From Lutibacter sp. UBA4458 (lineage in GTDB: Bacteria > Bacteroidota > Bacteroidia > Flavobacteriales > Flavobacteriaceae): a stretch of DNA of 8,127 nt. The stretch is from NCBI GenBank assembly GCA_002390165.1, contig DGOU01000219.1:3700-11826 (forward strand). Reading direction: 5' to 3'. Position numbers and translations under genes: made by a program. Below are positions 1 through 6,252 of this stretch, one piece after another (position 1 is the stretch's first letter; the number at the start of each line of letters is the position of its first letter). Under the pieces are notes generated by a model, which was given only the letters and a program-made list of their open reading frames with translations, did no database searches and was not told the origin of the DNA.

Positions 1-23
1 TTTTTTTCAGCTTTCCTTAAAAC

Positions 24-1355
24 TTATTTTCCCATTCCTTTCATCATTTGCATCATTTTTCTGCCACCACCACCTTGCATCATTTTCATCATTTTACTCA
101 TTTGAGTAAATTGTTTTAACAATTGATTTACTTCTTGAATAGTGGTTCCAGAACCTTTTGAAATTCTCTTTTTTCTACTTGCGTTAATAGTTTTTGGTTC
201 CGTTCTTTCTAAAGGAGTCATAGAATGAATAATTGCTTCTATTCCTTTAAAAGCATTGTCGTCAATATCTACATCTTTCATCATTTTGCCAGCGCCAGGA
301 ATCATACCAACTAAATCCTTCATATTCCCCATTTTTTTAATCTGGTGAATTTGTTTTAAAAAGTCATCAAAACCAAACTGATTTTTTGCGATTTTCTTTT
401 GTATTTTTCTAGCTTCTTCTTCATCGTATTGTTCTTGCGCTCTTTCTACTAACGATACAACATCACCCATTCCTAAAATACGTTCCGCCATACGATCAGG
501 ATGAAAAACATCAATCGCTTCCATTTTTTCGCCAGTACCAATAAATTTAATGGGTTTATTAACCACCGATTTTATGGATAAAGCAGCACCACCACGAGTA
601 TCTCCATCTAATTTGGTAAGTACAACACCTTCAAAATTTAAAATATCATTAAACGCTTTTGCAGTATTTACGGCATCTTGCCCTGTCATAGAATCTACCA
701 CAAATAATGTTTCTTGTGGATTTACAGCTTTATGAATGTTAGATATTTCGGTCATCATTTGCTCATCAACAGCTAAACGACCAGCGGTATCAATAATTAC
801 TACATTTTTACCAGTAGATTTTGCATGTTTTATAGCATTTTTAGATATTTCAACAGGATTTTTATTGTCAATTTCTGCATAAACTTCTACTCCAATTTGT
901 TCTCCAACAACTTGTAATTGATTTATTGCTGCAGGTCTGTAAACATCACAACCAACCAACAAAACCTGTTTTGTTTTTTTAGTTTTTAAGTAATTTGCAA
1001 GTTTTCCAGAAAAAGTGGTTTTACCTGAACCTTGTAAACCAGACATTAAAATTACTGTTGGTGCACCAGAAAGATTAATTCCAACAGTTTCACCACCCAT
1101 TAATTCAGTTAATTCATCTTTTACAATTTTTACCATTAACTGGCTAGGGTTTAACGTAGTTAATACGTTTTGTCCTATCGCTTTTTCTTTTACAATTTTT
1201 GTAAAGTTTTTAGCAATTTTAAAATTAACATCGGCATCTAATAAAGCTCTTCTAACTTCTTTAAGAGTTTCGGCTACATTTACTTCGGTAATTTTTCCAT
1301 GTCCTTTTAATACATGAAAGGCTTTATCTAATTTATCACTTAAATTATTAAACAT
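24..1355 (-). CDS. ffh: Signal recognition particle protein Ffh (SRP54 GTPase)
   Basis: This is the protein subunit of the bacterial signal recognition particle. It binds 4.5S RNA and nascent hydrophobic signal sequences and docks with FtsY at the inner membrane. The 443-residue product has the full N-G-M layout. The N domain covers about residues 1-95 and includes the ALLDADVN segment. The GTPase domain has the P-loop GLQGSGKTT (106-114), DTAGRL (189-194), TKLDGDTRGGA (247-257) and a GMGD linker (295-298). The M domain covers about 329-443, with the RNA-binding stretch around RKKRISKGSG (394-403) and a tail rich in Met, Gly and Lys. The length is normal for the family. The start MFNNLSDKL is the usual Ffh beginning and lies just downstream of a good -7 box. 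It appears to be a single-gene unit at its 5' end; what follows it lies outside the window. No key motif is missing. Confidence 0.98.
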   Translation of the reverse strand: MFNNLSDKLDKAFHVLKGHGKITEVNVAETLKEVRRALLDADVNFKIAKNFTKIVKEKAIGQNVLTTLNPSQLMVKIVKDELTELMGGETVGINLSGAPTVILMSGLQGSGKTTFSGKLANYLKTKKTKQVLLVGCDVYRPAAINQLQVVGEQIGVEVYAEIDNKNPVEISKNAIKHAKSTGKNVVIIDTAGRLAVDEQMMTEISNIHKAVNPQETLFVVDSMTGQDAVNTAKAFNDILNFEGVVLTKLDGDTRGGAALSIKSVVNKPIKFIGTGEKMEAIDVFHPDRMAERILGMGDVVSLVERAQEQYDEEEARKIQKKIAKNQFGFDDFLKQIHQIKKMGNMKDLVGMIPGAGKMMKDVDIDDNAFKGIEAIIHSMTPLERTEPKTINASRKKRISKGSGTTIQEVNQLLKQFTQMSKMMKMMQGGGGRKMMQMMKGMGK

Positions 1356-1381
1356 AAAATTTGCTTCTTTTTTTAGAATTG

Positions 1382-1389
1382 CAAAGATA
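1382..1389 (-). promoter_or_regulatory. Candidate -7 box of the ffh promoter
   Basis: Read on the minus strand this is TATCTTTG, an exact match to the Bacteroidota -7 consensus TAnnTTTG. It lies 26 bp upstream of the ffh start codon and would give a very short leader. I see no clear TTG-type -33 element about 17-20 bp further upstream, so the call rests on the -7 match and its position. Confidence 0.6.
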
Positions 1390-1539
1390 CTAAATTGTAA
1401 TAAATAGTTTTAATTAATATTTTATGTTTTTAATGAAATCTACTGAATTTTATAGGATTGATTTTTTTAAAATTGAATATTAATTTTTTTGAAAACGTTA
1501 TAGTAATAATAATTACATGCCATTAATTAAAATGGTTGG

Positions 1540-1547
1540 TACTTTGC
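1540..1547 (+). promoter_or_regulatory. Weak candidate -7 box of the reductase gene
   Basis: TACTTTGC resembles the Bacteroidota -7 element but has one base, not two, between TA and TTTG. It sits 19 bp before the start codon, a plausible place for a short-leader promoter. No convincing -33 TTG is found at the right distance, so this is tentative. Confidence 0.3.
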
Positions 1548-1566
1548 GTAAAATTTAAACTTAGAA

Positions 1567-3252
1567 ATGAAAAAAATTATTATAATTGGAGGGTTGTCCG
1601 CTGGACCGTCCGCCGCGGCAAAAGCAAGAAGAGAAGATGAAACTGCCGAAATAATATTATTTGAAAAAGGACCAAATATAAGTTATGCTACTTGCGGTAT
1701 GCCTTATGCTTTTTCTGGTATAATTGAAAACAGAAAAGATTTAATTGTTGTAGAACCAGATTTAATGAAGAATAGGTTTAACGTAGATGTTAAATTAAAC
1801 GAAGAAATTTTAAATGTAGATACGGCTAATAAAATTGTTTTTTCAAATAAAGGAGATTATAATTACGATAAGCTAATTTTTGCAACAGGTGCAAAATCCG
1901 TAGTTCCCCCAATAAAAAATATTAATATAGCAACAAATTGGTCCACTTGCAGATCTATGTATGATTTTGACAAGATTATGAAAGAAGGTTTAGCTTCAAC
2001 TTCTAAAAATATTACAGTTATAGGCGGTGGTTTAATAGGAATTGAAGTTGCTGAAAATTTACAAAACGCAGGTAAACAGGTAACTTTAATTGAAGGAGCT
2101 AATCAAATTTTATCTATGTGGCAACCAAAATTTGGTGCTATTGCAGAAAAAATTGTACTTGAAAATGGTGTAAAAGTAATAACAGCTGGTTTAGTAAATG
2201 AATTTAAATTAGATGAAAATGGTAAAATTCATCAAGTAATTATTGATGGACAAATACCTGTTGAAACTAATTTTGTAATTTTAAGTGTTGGTATAAAACC
2301 AAATACTGATTTATTAATACAACAAGGAGCAAAACATATTAAAAATGGAGCTTTAATTGTAAATGATAAAATGGAAACTTCTATAAAAGATGTTTATGCC
2401 GCTGGTGATAATGTTGCTATTAAAAATTTGCAAACAAATGAATATGGATATTTTCCGTTGGGAACGCATTCTAACAAAGCAGGTAGAGCAGCAGGAGCAA
2501 ATGCTGTTGGCAGAAAAACTATTTTTAAAGGAGCTTACCATACCGCTATTGTTCAGGTGTTTAACTATACATTTGCGCGCACAGGATTAAACCCAGCTTA
2601 TTTAAAAGAGCATAATATTGCATTTAAAACGGTTTTATCTATAGTTGGTGCAACTCCAGGATATTATCCAAATAAAAAAGAAATAGTATCGGAAATATAT
2701 TTTGATGCTAAAACAGAAGAAATTTATGGCGCTGAATTAGTTGGTGAAGTAGGAGTAGATAAACGAATAGATGTATTAAGTACAGCTATTTATGCAAAGC
2801 TTAAAATATCAGATTTATCACAATTAGATTTGGCTTATGCGCCACCATATTCACCTGCAAAAGATTCTGTTGTAGTATCTAGCTTTATTTCAGAAAATGT
2901 TATCACTGAAAAATGTCCTCAAATTTCTGTGGAAGATTTGGCGGTTTTTATAGAAGAAACACCTGCAGAAGAATATTTATTGATTGATACACGTACAAAT
3001 GAAGAATATGAAGCAGGAACTTTGCCGAATGCCGTTAACATTCCTGTTGATGAAATTAGAAATCAGATTGATTTTATTAAAAATGAAGATAAACCTGTAA
3101 TTTTAATTTGTAGAAGTGGTTTACGTGCTTATATCAGTCAACTTATATTGGTACATAACAATATTACTGAAGTTGCTAATGTTGGCGGAGGAATTAAATT
3201 ATGGCAATTGTGTAATTATTCAATTACCAAGCCGAAAGTAATGTTTGTTTAA
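1567..3252 (+). CDS. CoA-disulfide/persulfide reductase with C-terminal rhodanese domain
   Basis: This is a flavin-dependent NAD(P)H oxidoreductase of the CoA-disulfide reductase (CoADR-Rhd/Npsr) type, 561 residues, cytoplasmic. Seen in the sequence: an N-terminal FAD-binding loop GGLSAGPSAAAKARR (8-22); the single active-site cysteine in SYATCGMPY, at Cys43 as in Staphylococcus CoADR; an NAD(P)H-binding GGGLIGIE (153-160); the second FAD motif VYAAGD (276-281); and a dimerisation domain containing YAPPYSPAKD (424-433), where family members carry catalytic tyrosines. A rhodanese domain follows (about 453-550), with LLIDTR (471-476) and active loop CRSGLR starting at Cys515. Characterised relatives reduce CoA disulfide, CoA persulfide or polysulfide, the rhodanese carrying the sulfane sulfur. 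Which substrate is used here cannot be read from sequence. It is monocistronic, ending in a strong terminator. Codons 9-18 are unusually GC-rich for this gene. Confidence 0.93.
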   Translation: MKKIIIIGGLSAGPSAAAKARREDETAEIILFEKGPNISYATCGMPYAFSGIIENRKDLIVVEPDLMKNRFNVDVKLNEEILNVDTANKIVFSNKGDYNYDKLIFATGAKSVVPPIKNINIATNWSTCRSMYDFDKIMKEGLASTSKNITVIGGGLIGIEVAENLQNAGKQVTLIEGANQILSMWQPKFGAIAEKIVLENGVKVITAGLVNEFKLDENGKIHQVIIDGQIPVETNFVILSVGIKPNTDLLIQQGAKHIKNGALIVNDKMETSIKDVYAAGDNVAIKNLQTNEYGYFPLGTHSNKAGRAAGANAVGRKTIFKGAYHTAIVQVFNYTFARTGLNPAYLKEHNIAFKTVLSIVGATPGYYPNKKEIVSEIYFDAKTEEIYGAELVGEVGVDKRIDVLSTAIYAKLKISDLSQLDLAYAPPYSPAKDSVVVSSFISENVITEKCPQISVEDLAVFIEETPAEEYLLIDTRTNEEYEAGTLPNAVNIPVDEIRNQIDFIKNEDKPVILICRSGLRAYISQLILVHNNITEVANVGGGIKLWQLCNYSITKPKVMFV

Positions 3253-3264
3253 TTAGGTTAAATT

Positions 3265-3305
3265 ACTGCTTGTATTCAAATAATTTTAATGCAAGCAGTT
3301 TTTTT
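3265..3305 (+). terminator. Rho-independent terminator of the reductase gene
   Basis: ACTGCTTGTATT (3265-3276) pairs with AATGCAAGCAGT (3288-3299) as a 12-bp stem with one T-G wobble and an 11-base loop. The stem runs into a T-run at 3299-3305. It starts 13 bp after the reductase stop codon. The T-run touches the stop codon of the converging minus-strand gene (3304-3306). On the minus strand the same stem lacks a good T-run, so it is mainly a plus-strand terminator. Confidence 0.88.
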
Positions 3306-3906
3306 ATAAGTATTGTTCGTGCATTTTAATATTATTCTCTAAATTATCCATAACTTTTTTTAATCTATTTAGTTTAGTTGTTTCTCGTTTGGCATTGGCA
3401 ATATGTAAGGCATATTCTTTCCGATATGTATATGCCATATTCTCAAAATTTTCTTTAGCAACTTTGTTTTTTGATAAGGCATTTTTAAACAATTCAGGAA
3501 TTTCAAATTTCTCTTTACTAGTATCTTTCTTAACACCCTTTTCACTCAATAAAAAAGCTTCTTTTAAATAATATTTTAATTGATTAGATTGGTTATCATT
3601 TATGGAAGTAAACTTAATACTACGACTATTTTTTGCAGAACAATCCTCTGAATATAAGTGGTAAGTATCTTTAATTACTGCACCATTAAAAAAAGTTAAA
3701 GTCACATGTTTTTTAAATGCAGCAAAGCCACAAACCATATCATTAAGCTGAAAAATGGGTATTTTCCATTTCCAATCTTCAATAACATTATTATTAGATT
3801 GATGAATTAATTCTCTAAGATGAAAACAAATATCTTTAGAAAAATCAGGAAGATTTTCAATATAATTATCTATAAGTGTTGCTGCTGTCGGATTAATTTT
3901 AGCCAT
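3304..3906 (-). CDS. DUF1801 / YdeI (OmpD-associated)-like protein
   Basis: The 200-residue product has the two-part structure of the DUF1801/YdeI family. The N-terminal half is DUF1801-like (about 10-125): a helical start (TLIDNYIENLPDF), then EDWKWKIPIF and a hydrophobic VTLTFFNGA segment. The C-terminal half is YdeI/OmdA-like and Lys/Glu-rich (about 135-195: FEIPELFKNALSKNK, then AYTYRKEYALHIANAKRETTK). No signal peptide, so it is probably cytoplasmic. The biochemical role is not established for the family; the bacteriocin-protection label sometimes attached to it is indirect. The start at MAKINPTAATL was preferred over an in-frame ATG at 3984, because the upstream codons give an unrelated basic/hydrophobic stretch and would overlap the msrB 3' end by 43 bp. 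It is probably the last gene of a three-gene minus-strand unit, 35 bp after msrB. Confidence 0.78.
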   Translation of the reverse strand: MAKINPTAATLIDNYIENLPDFSKDICFHLRELIHQSNNNVIEDWKWKIPIFQLNDMVCGFAAFKKHVTLTFFNGAVIKDTYHLYSEDCSAKNSRSIKFTSINDNQSNQLKYYLKEAFLLSEKGVKKDTSKEKFEIPELFKNALSKNKVAKENFENMAYTYRKEYALHIANAKRETTKLNRLKKVMDNLENNIKMHEQYL

Positions 3907-3941
3907 AATAAAAAAAATAGTAGTAATAAAAATAATATTTT

Positions 3942-4415
3942 TTATTCTTGTTTTATAAATTTTATAGAAGTTGTATTTACGCAAAATCTCTTGCCAGTAG
4001 TTTCTTTTGGCCCATCTTCAAAAACATGGCCTAAATGTCCACCACAAGTAGCACAAATTATTTCCGTCCTAATCATGCCATGGCTTTTGTCTAATACATA
4101 TTTTACTTTACCTTTAATAGCATCATCAAAAGAAGGCCAACCACAATGCGATTCAAATTTAGAATTCGATATAAAAAGTTGAGTGCCACAAGCTGCACAA
4201 ACATAGGTTCCTTTTTCAAAAAATGAAGTATAGCCTTTTTCACTTGGAGCATCTGTTCCTTTTTCTCGAAGAACATAATATTCTTCAGGGGAAAGAATAG
4301 ATTTCCATTCTGCCTCTGTTTTTACCATTTTTTTAGTCATTTTAGTAGGTTTTTGTTGAGAAAAACTGTTTGAATTAATTCCTAAAAGTAGAATAATTAA
4401 AAGTGAAAATTTCAT
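3942..4415 (-). CDS. msrB: Exported peptide-methionine (R)-S-oxide reductase MsrB
   Basis: MsrB reduces the R epimer of methionine sulfoxide in oxidised proteins. The 157-residue product shows the whole SelR fold signature: zinc-binding pairs CAAC (73-76) and CATC (121-124), CGWPSF (91-96), GHLGHVFEDGP (127-137) and the catalytic cysteine in RFCVN (Cys145). The final motif has Cys, not selenocysteine. The N-terminus MKFSLLIILLLGINSNSFSQQ is a short signal peptide with a likely cleavage near SFSQ-Q, so the enzyme is predicted to act in the periplasm. The start at 4415 was chosen because it opens exactly at this signal peptide and leaves a 10-bp gap after the upstream hydrolase; an in-frame ATG at 4466 would overlap that gene by 41 bp and bury the signal. 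No MsrA domain is fused and no msrA lies in the window, so its electron donor and partner are not visible. Confidence 0.93.
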   Translation of the reverse strand: MKFSLLIILLLGINSNSFSQQKPTKMTKKMVKTEAEWKSILSPEEYYVLREKGTDAPSEKGYTSFFEKGTYVCAACGTQLFISNSKFESHCGWPSFDDAIKGKVKYVLDKSHGMIRTEIICATCGGHLGHVFEDGPKETTGKRFCVNTTSIKFIKQE

Positions 4416-4425
4416 CTCAATACAT

Positions 4426-5298
4426 TTATTTAATGAATTCAATAATTTTTTTAATAACAGCACCATTTTTTAAAATTTGTCTATGTCCTAAACCTTGGGT
4501 AATTAAAAGTTCTCCTTGCTTTAAATTTTGACGAATGTTATGTGCACAACTTACATCTACATCTTTATCGTCAGAATCATGTAAAACTAGAGTTGGAATA
4601 TCCACGGATTTTGCCGCTAAATTTGCAGAATAATTATCAATATCTTCTCCAAATTTTTTATAAAAATTCTTTTTTATTTTAGAAACAATCGATGGTTTTA
4701 ATTCTATTTTTTTTACAAAATCTTTAATTATATCTGTAATAACACAACCTGCACTAATACTAATTGCTTTATCTATTTTTAATCCTTGTTTTACACTATT
4801 TAAAACCGCCATACCACCTAAGGAATGTCCAATGGCATATTCAAAAGGGCCATATTTTTTTTCTAAATACATAATGGAGGTAACAAATTCATTCATCATA
4901 GTAGTTTTGCCATTGGAATGCCCATGGGCAGGGCCATCAAAACTAATAGTCATAAACCCATTTTCTAATAAGTTATCTGCTATTTTATACAGTTGGGTTC
5001 CTCTCCCAGACCATCCGTGTACCAATAATACTTTTCTTTTTGAATTTCCATAAGAATAAACCATAATTTCTTTATGTAACTTAGGAATTAAAACCATACT
5101 TTTTTGAGCATTTTCTTCCATCGTTTTCTCTCTTTCAGGAGTTTTAAATTTTATAGGTGTCCTAAATATTTTTATTGCAAATTTAGTTGCTAGATATGGA
5201 GAAAGGCGTTGTAATGCTTTGCCTGTAAGTAAAATGGATTTTGGAATTTTAGTATAATTAATTTGAGGTTTAAATTCTTCGGATTTTAAGGAGTTCAT
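4426..5298 (-). CDS. Alpha/beta hydrolase family protein
   Basis: This 290-residue protein has a serine-hydrolase alpha/beta fold. After a basic N-terminal extension of about 75 residues come LLVHGWSGRG (91-100; the HGW supplies the oxyanion hole), the DGPAHGHS turn (121-128), the nucleophile elbow GHSLGG with Ser159, a probable acid in VLHDSDDKDV (Asp244 is the best alignment) and GLGHRQIL with His272. The catalytic triad is therefore complete. There is no convincing signal peptide or membrane segment, so it is likely cytoplasmic. The substrate is unknown; esterase, thioesterase and lipase-like activities are all possible for this fold. It appears to lead the minus-strand unit hydrolase-msrB-DUF1801, with 10 bp to msrB. 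The start MNSLKSEEF is the only reasonable one near the divergent promoter spacer. Confidence 0.87.
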   Translation of the reverse strand: MNSLKSEEFKPQINYTKIPKSILLTGKALQRLSPYLATKFAIKIFRTPIKFKTPEREKTMEENAQKSMVLIPKLHKEIMVYSYGNSKRKVLLVHGWSGRGTQLYKIADNLLENGFMTISFDGPAHGHSNGKTTMMNEFVTSIMYLEKKYGPFEYAIGHSLGGMAVLNSVKQGLKIDKAISISAGCVITDIIKDFVKKIELKPSIVSKIKKNFYKKFGEDIDNYSANLAAKSVDIPTLVLHDSDDKDVDVSCAHNIRQNLKQGELLITQGLGHRQILKNGAVIKKIIEFIK

Positions 5299-5364
5299 AA
5301 AAATTTATTTTGAATGTAAATATAGAATTTGTATTTTTAGAATTATCTAAAATAAATCTAAAAA
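5299..5364. promoter_or_regulatory. Divergent promoter spacer between hydrolase and M48 protease genes
   Basis: Only 66 bp separate the two start codons, so both promoters must overlap or lie close together. On the minus strand TATATTTA (5324-5317) matches the -7 consensus TAnnTTTG except for the last base and would give an 18-bp distance to the hydrolase ATG. On the plus strand TAGAATTTG (5323-5331) is a looser candidate for the protease gene, with one base too many in the gap. Both are weak, but the shared location suggests competing or co-regulated promoters. Confidence 0.4.
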
Positions 5365-6186
5365 ATGAAAAAAATTATTTATTTATTGGTTGTTACCTCT
5401 TTTATAGTTAGTTGTAGCACTGTACCAATAACCGGAAGAAAAAGGTTAAATTTAGTTAGTGATGCGCAAGTTTTACCGTCTAGTTTTGCTCAATATCAAG
5501 GTTTTTTAAAGGAAAATAAAATTTCAAAAAATGTAGCAGAAACCAATGAAATTAGGGAAGTTGGTAAAAATATTTCCGTAGCTGTAGATAAGTTTATGAG
5601 AGCAAATGGAATGGCTAAAGAAGCCGACAGTTATAAATGGGAATTTAATTTAATTGAAGATGAAAAAGTTAATGCCTGGTGCATGCCAGGTGGTAAAGTA
5701 GTTTTTTATACCGGTATTTTACCAATATGTAAAAATAAGGATGGTATTGCAGCCGTAATGGGGCACGAAGTGGCGCATGCGTTTGCTAAACACGGACAAG
5801 AACGAATGACTTCTGGAATGTTACAACAAGCTGGAGGAATTGCAGTTGCTTTAAGTACAAATAATAAAAATCCTAAAACTCGACAAATTTGGAATACAGC
5901 TTTTGGAGTTGGCTCTACTTTAGGAGTTTTAGCATTTAGCAGAACTCACGAAACTGAAGCGGATAAATTAGGTGTGGTTTTTATGATTATGGCCGGATAT
6001 AAACCTGAAGAATCTATTAATTTATGGGTTAGAATGAGTCAACAATCCAAAGGAAATAAACCTCCAGAATTTTTAAGTACCCATCCATCGGATCAAACTC
6101 GAATTAAAAACTTGAAAGCTTATTTGCCAACGGCAAAAGTATTAGCTAAAAAATATAATGCGCAACAATTAAGTAATCATCAATAA
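5365..6186 (+). CDS. M48 family metalloprotease, lipoprotein (LoiP/BepA-like)
   Basis: This is a zinc-dependent membrane-anchored protease of 273 residues. The N-terminus is a lipoprotein signal ending in the lipobox IVSC (Cys17), followed by TVPITGRKRLNLV, a conserved opening of periplasmic M48 lipoproteins. The zinc site is HEVAH (134-138) with Glu196 in HETEAD (195-200) as the third ligand. STHPSDQTR (238-246) matches the conserved segment holding the His that caps the active site in E. coli BepA. There are no TPR repeats after the protease domain, so it resembles E. coli LoiP (YggG) more than BepA. Family members degrade misfolded or stalled outer-membrane proteins; this role is inferred. 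It is likely monocistronic, because a strong hairpin with a T-run follows 31 bp after the stop. Confidence 0.93.
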   Translation: MKKIIYLLVVTSFIVSCSTVPITGRKRLNLVSDAQVLPSSFAQYQGFLKENKISKNVAETNEIREVGKNISVAVDKFMRANGMAKEADSYKWEFNLIEDEKVNAWCMPGGKVVFYTGILPICKNKDGIAAVMGHEVAHAFAKHGQERMTSGMLQQAGGIAVALSTNNKNPKTRQIWNTAFGVGSTLGVLAFSRTHETEADKLGVVFMIMAGYKPEESINLWVRMSQQSKGNKPPEFLSTHPSDQTRIKNLKAYLPTAKVLAKKYNAQQLSNHQ

Positions 6187-6209
6187 AAGTTTTTAAAAAA
6201 TATTTATAG

Positions 6210-6217
6210 TATATTGT
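6210..6217 (+). promoter_or_regulatory. Possible -7 box upstream of the UMF1 gene
   Basis: TATATTGT is a near match to TAnnTTTG, lacking one T. If used, transcription would begin inside or just before the hairpin at 6218-6246, giving a leader that is mostly hairpin or, if initiation falls late, an almost leaderless message. No -33 element is obvious. Very tentative; listed because no other promoter candidate is visible in the 66-bp gap. Confidence 0.2.
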
Positions 6218-6248
6218 AAACCGTTTTCACTTATTGAAAACGGTTTTT
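6218..6248 (+). terminator. Perfect hairpin with T-run after the M48 gene, abutting the UMF1 start
   Basis: AAACCGTTTTCA (6218-6229) and TGAAAACGGTTT (6235-6246) form a perfect 12-bp stem with a 5-base loop, running into TTTTT (6244-6248). It has the form of a rho-independent terminator for the M48 gene. The stem ends only 6 bases before the UMF1 ATG at 6253, so any transcript reading through it, or starting upstream of it, would carry a stable hairpin against the UMF1 start codon. Confidence 0.85.
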
Positions 6249-6252
6249 ATTT

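Larger units (their letters stand above)
1356..1566. promoter_or_regulatory. Divergent intergenic spacer between ffh and the reductase gene
   Basis: This 211-bp, very AT-rich spacer separates two divergent genes and must hold both promoters. The ffh side has a clear -7 box. On the reductase side the best candidate is TACTTTGC at 1540-1547, which is one base short of the spacing in TAnnTTTG. I see no ORF, tRNA, riboswitch-like fold or T-ended hairpin here. A 10-bp inverted repeat (1412-1421 and 1476-1485) consists only of A and T and may be chance. Confidence 0.5.

Noticed and set aside
1..23. Possible ffh terminator at the left edge
   Set aside because: Only 23 bp are visible after the ffh stop; on the minus strand there is an A-run and no complete stem, so no terminator can be called.
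1015..1317. A 100-codon plus-strand open frame antisense to the ffh N-terminal part
   Set aside because: It is fully contained in ffh on the other strand, with no recognisable domain and no start context.
1412..1485. 10-bp inverted repeat AATTAATATT / AATATTAATT in the ffh-reductase spacer
   Set aside because: It contains only A and T in a very AT-rich spacer, the arms are 54 bp apart and there is no T-run or known operator match, so chance is the simplest explanation.
3907..3984. Longer start of the DUF1801 protein, adding 26 residues with a short hydrophobic stretch
   Set aside because: It would overlap the msrB end by 43 bp, and the added part is translated AT-rich spacer; the family begins near MAKINPTAATL.
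3820..4182. A 120-codon plus-strand open frame across the DUF1801/msrB junction
   Set aside because: It is antisense to two genes supported by domain motifs, and its low-complexity Ile/Asn/Lys/Cys stretch is what antisense of AT-rich coding DNA gives.
4416..4466. Longer start of MsrB, adding 17 residues
   Set aside because: It would overlap the hydrolase gene by 41 bp and place the signal peptide internally; the ATG at 4415 fits both spacing and signal.
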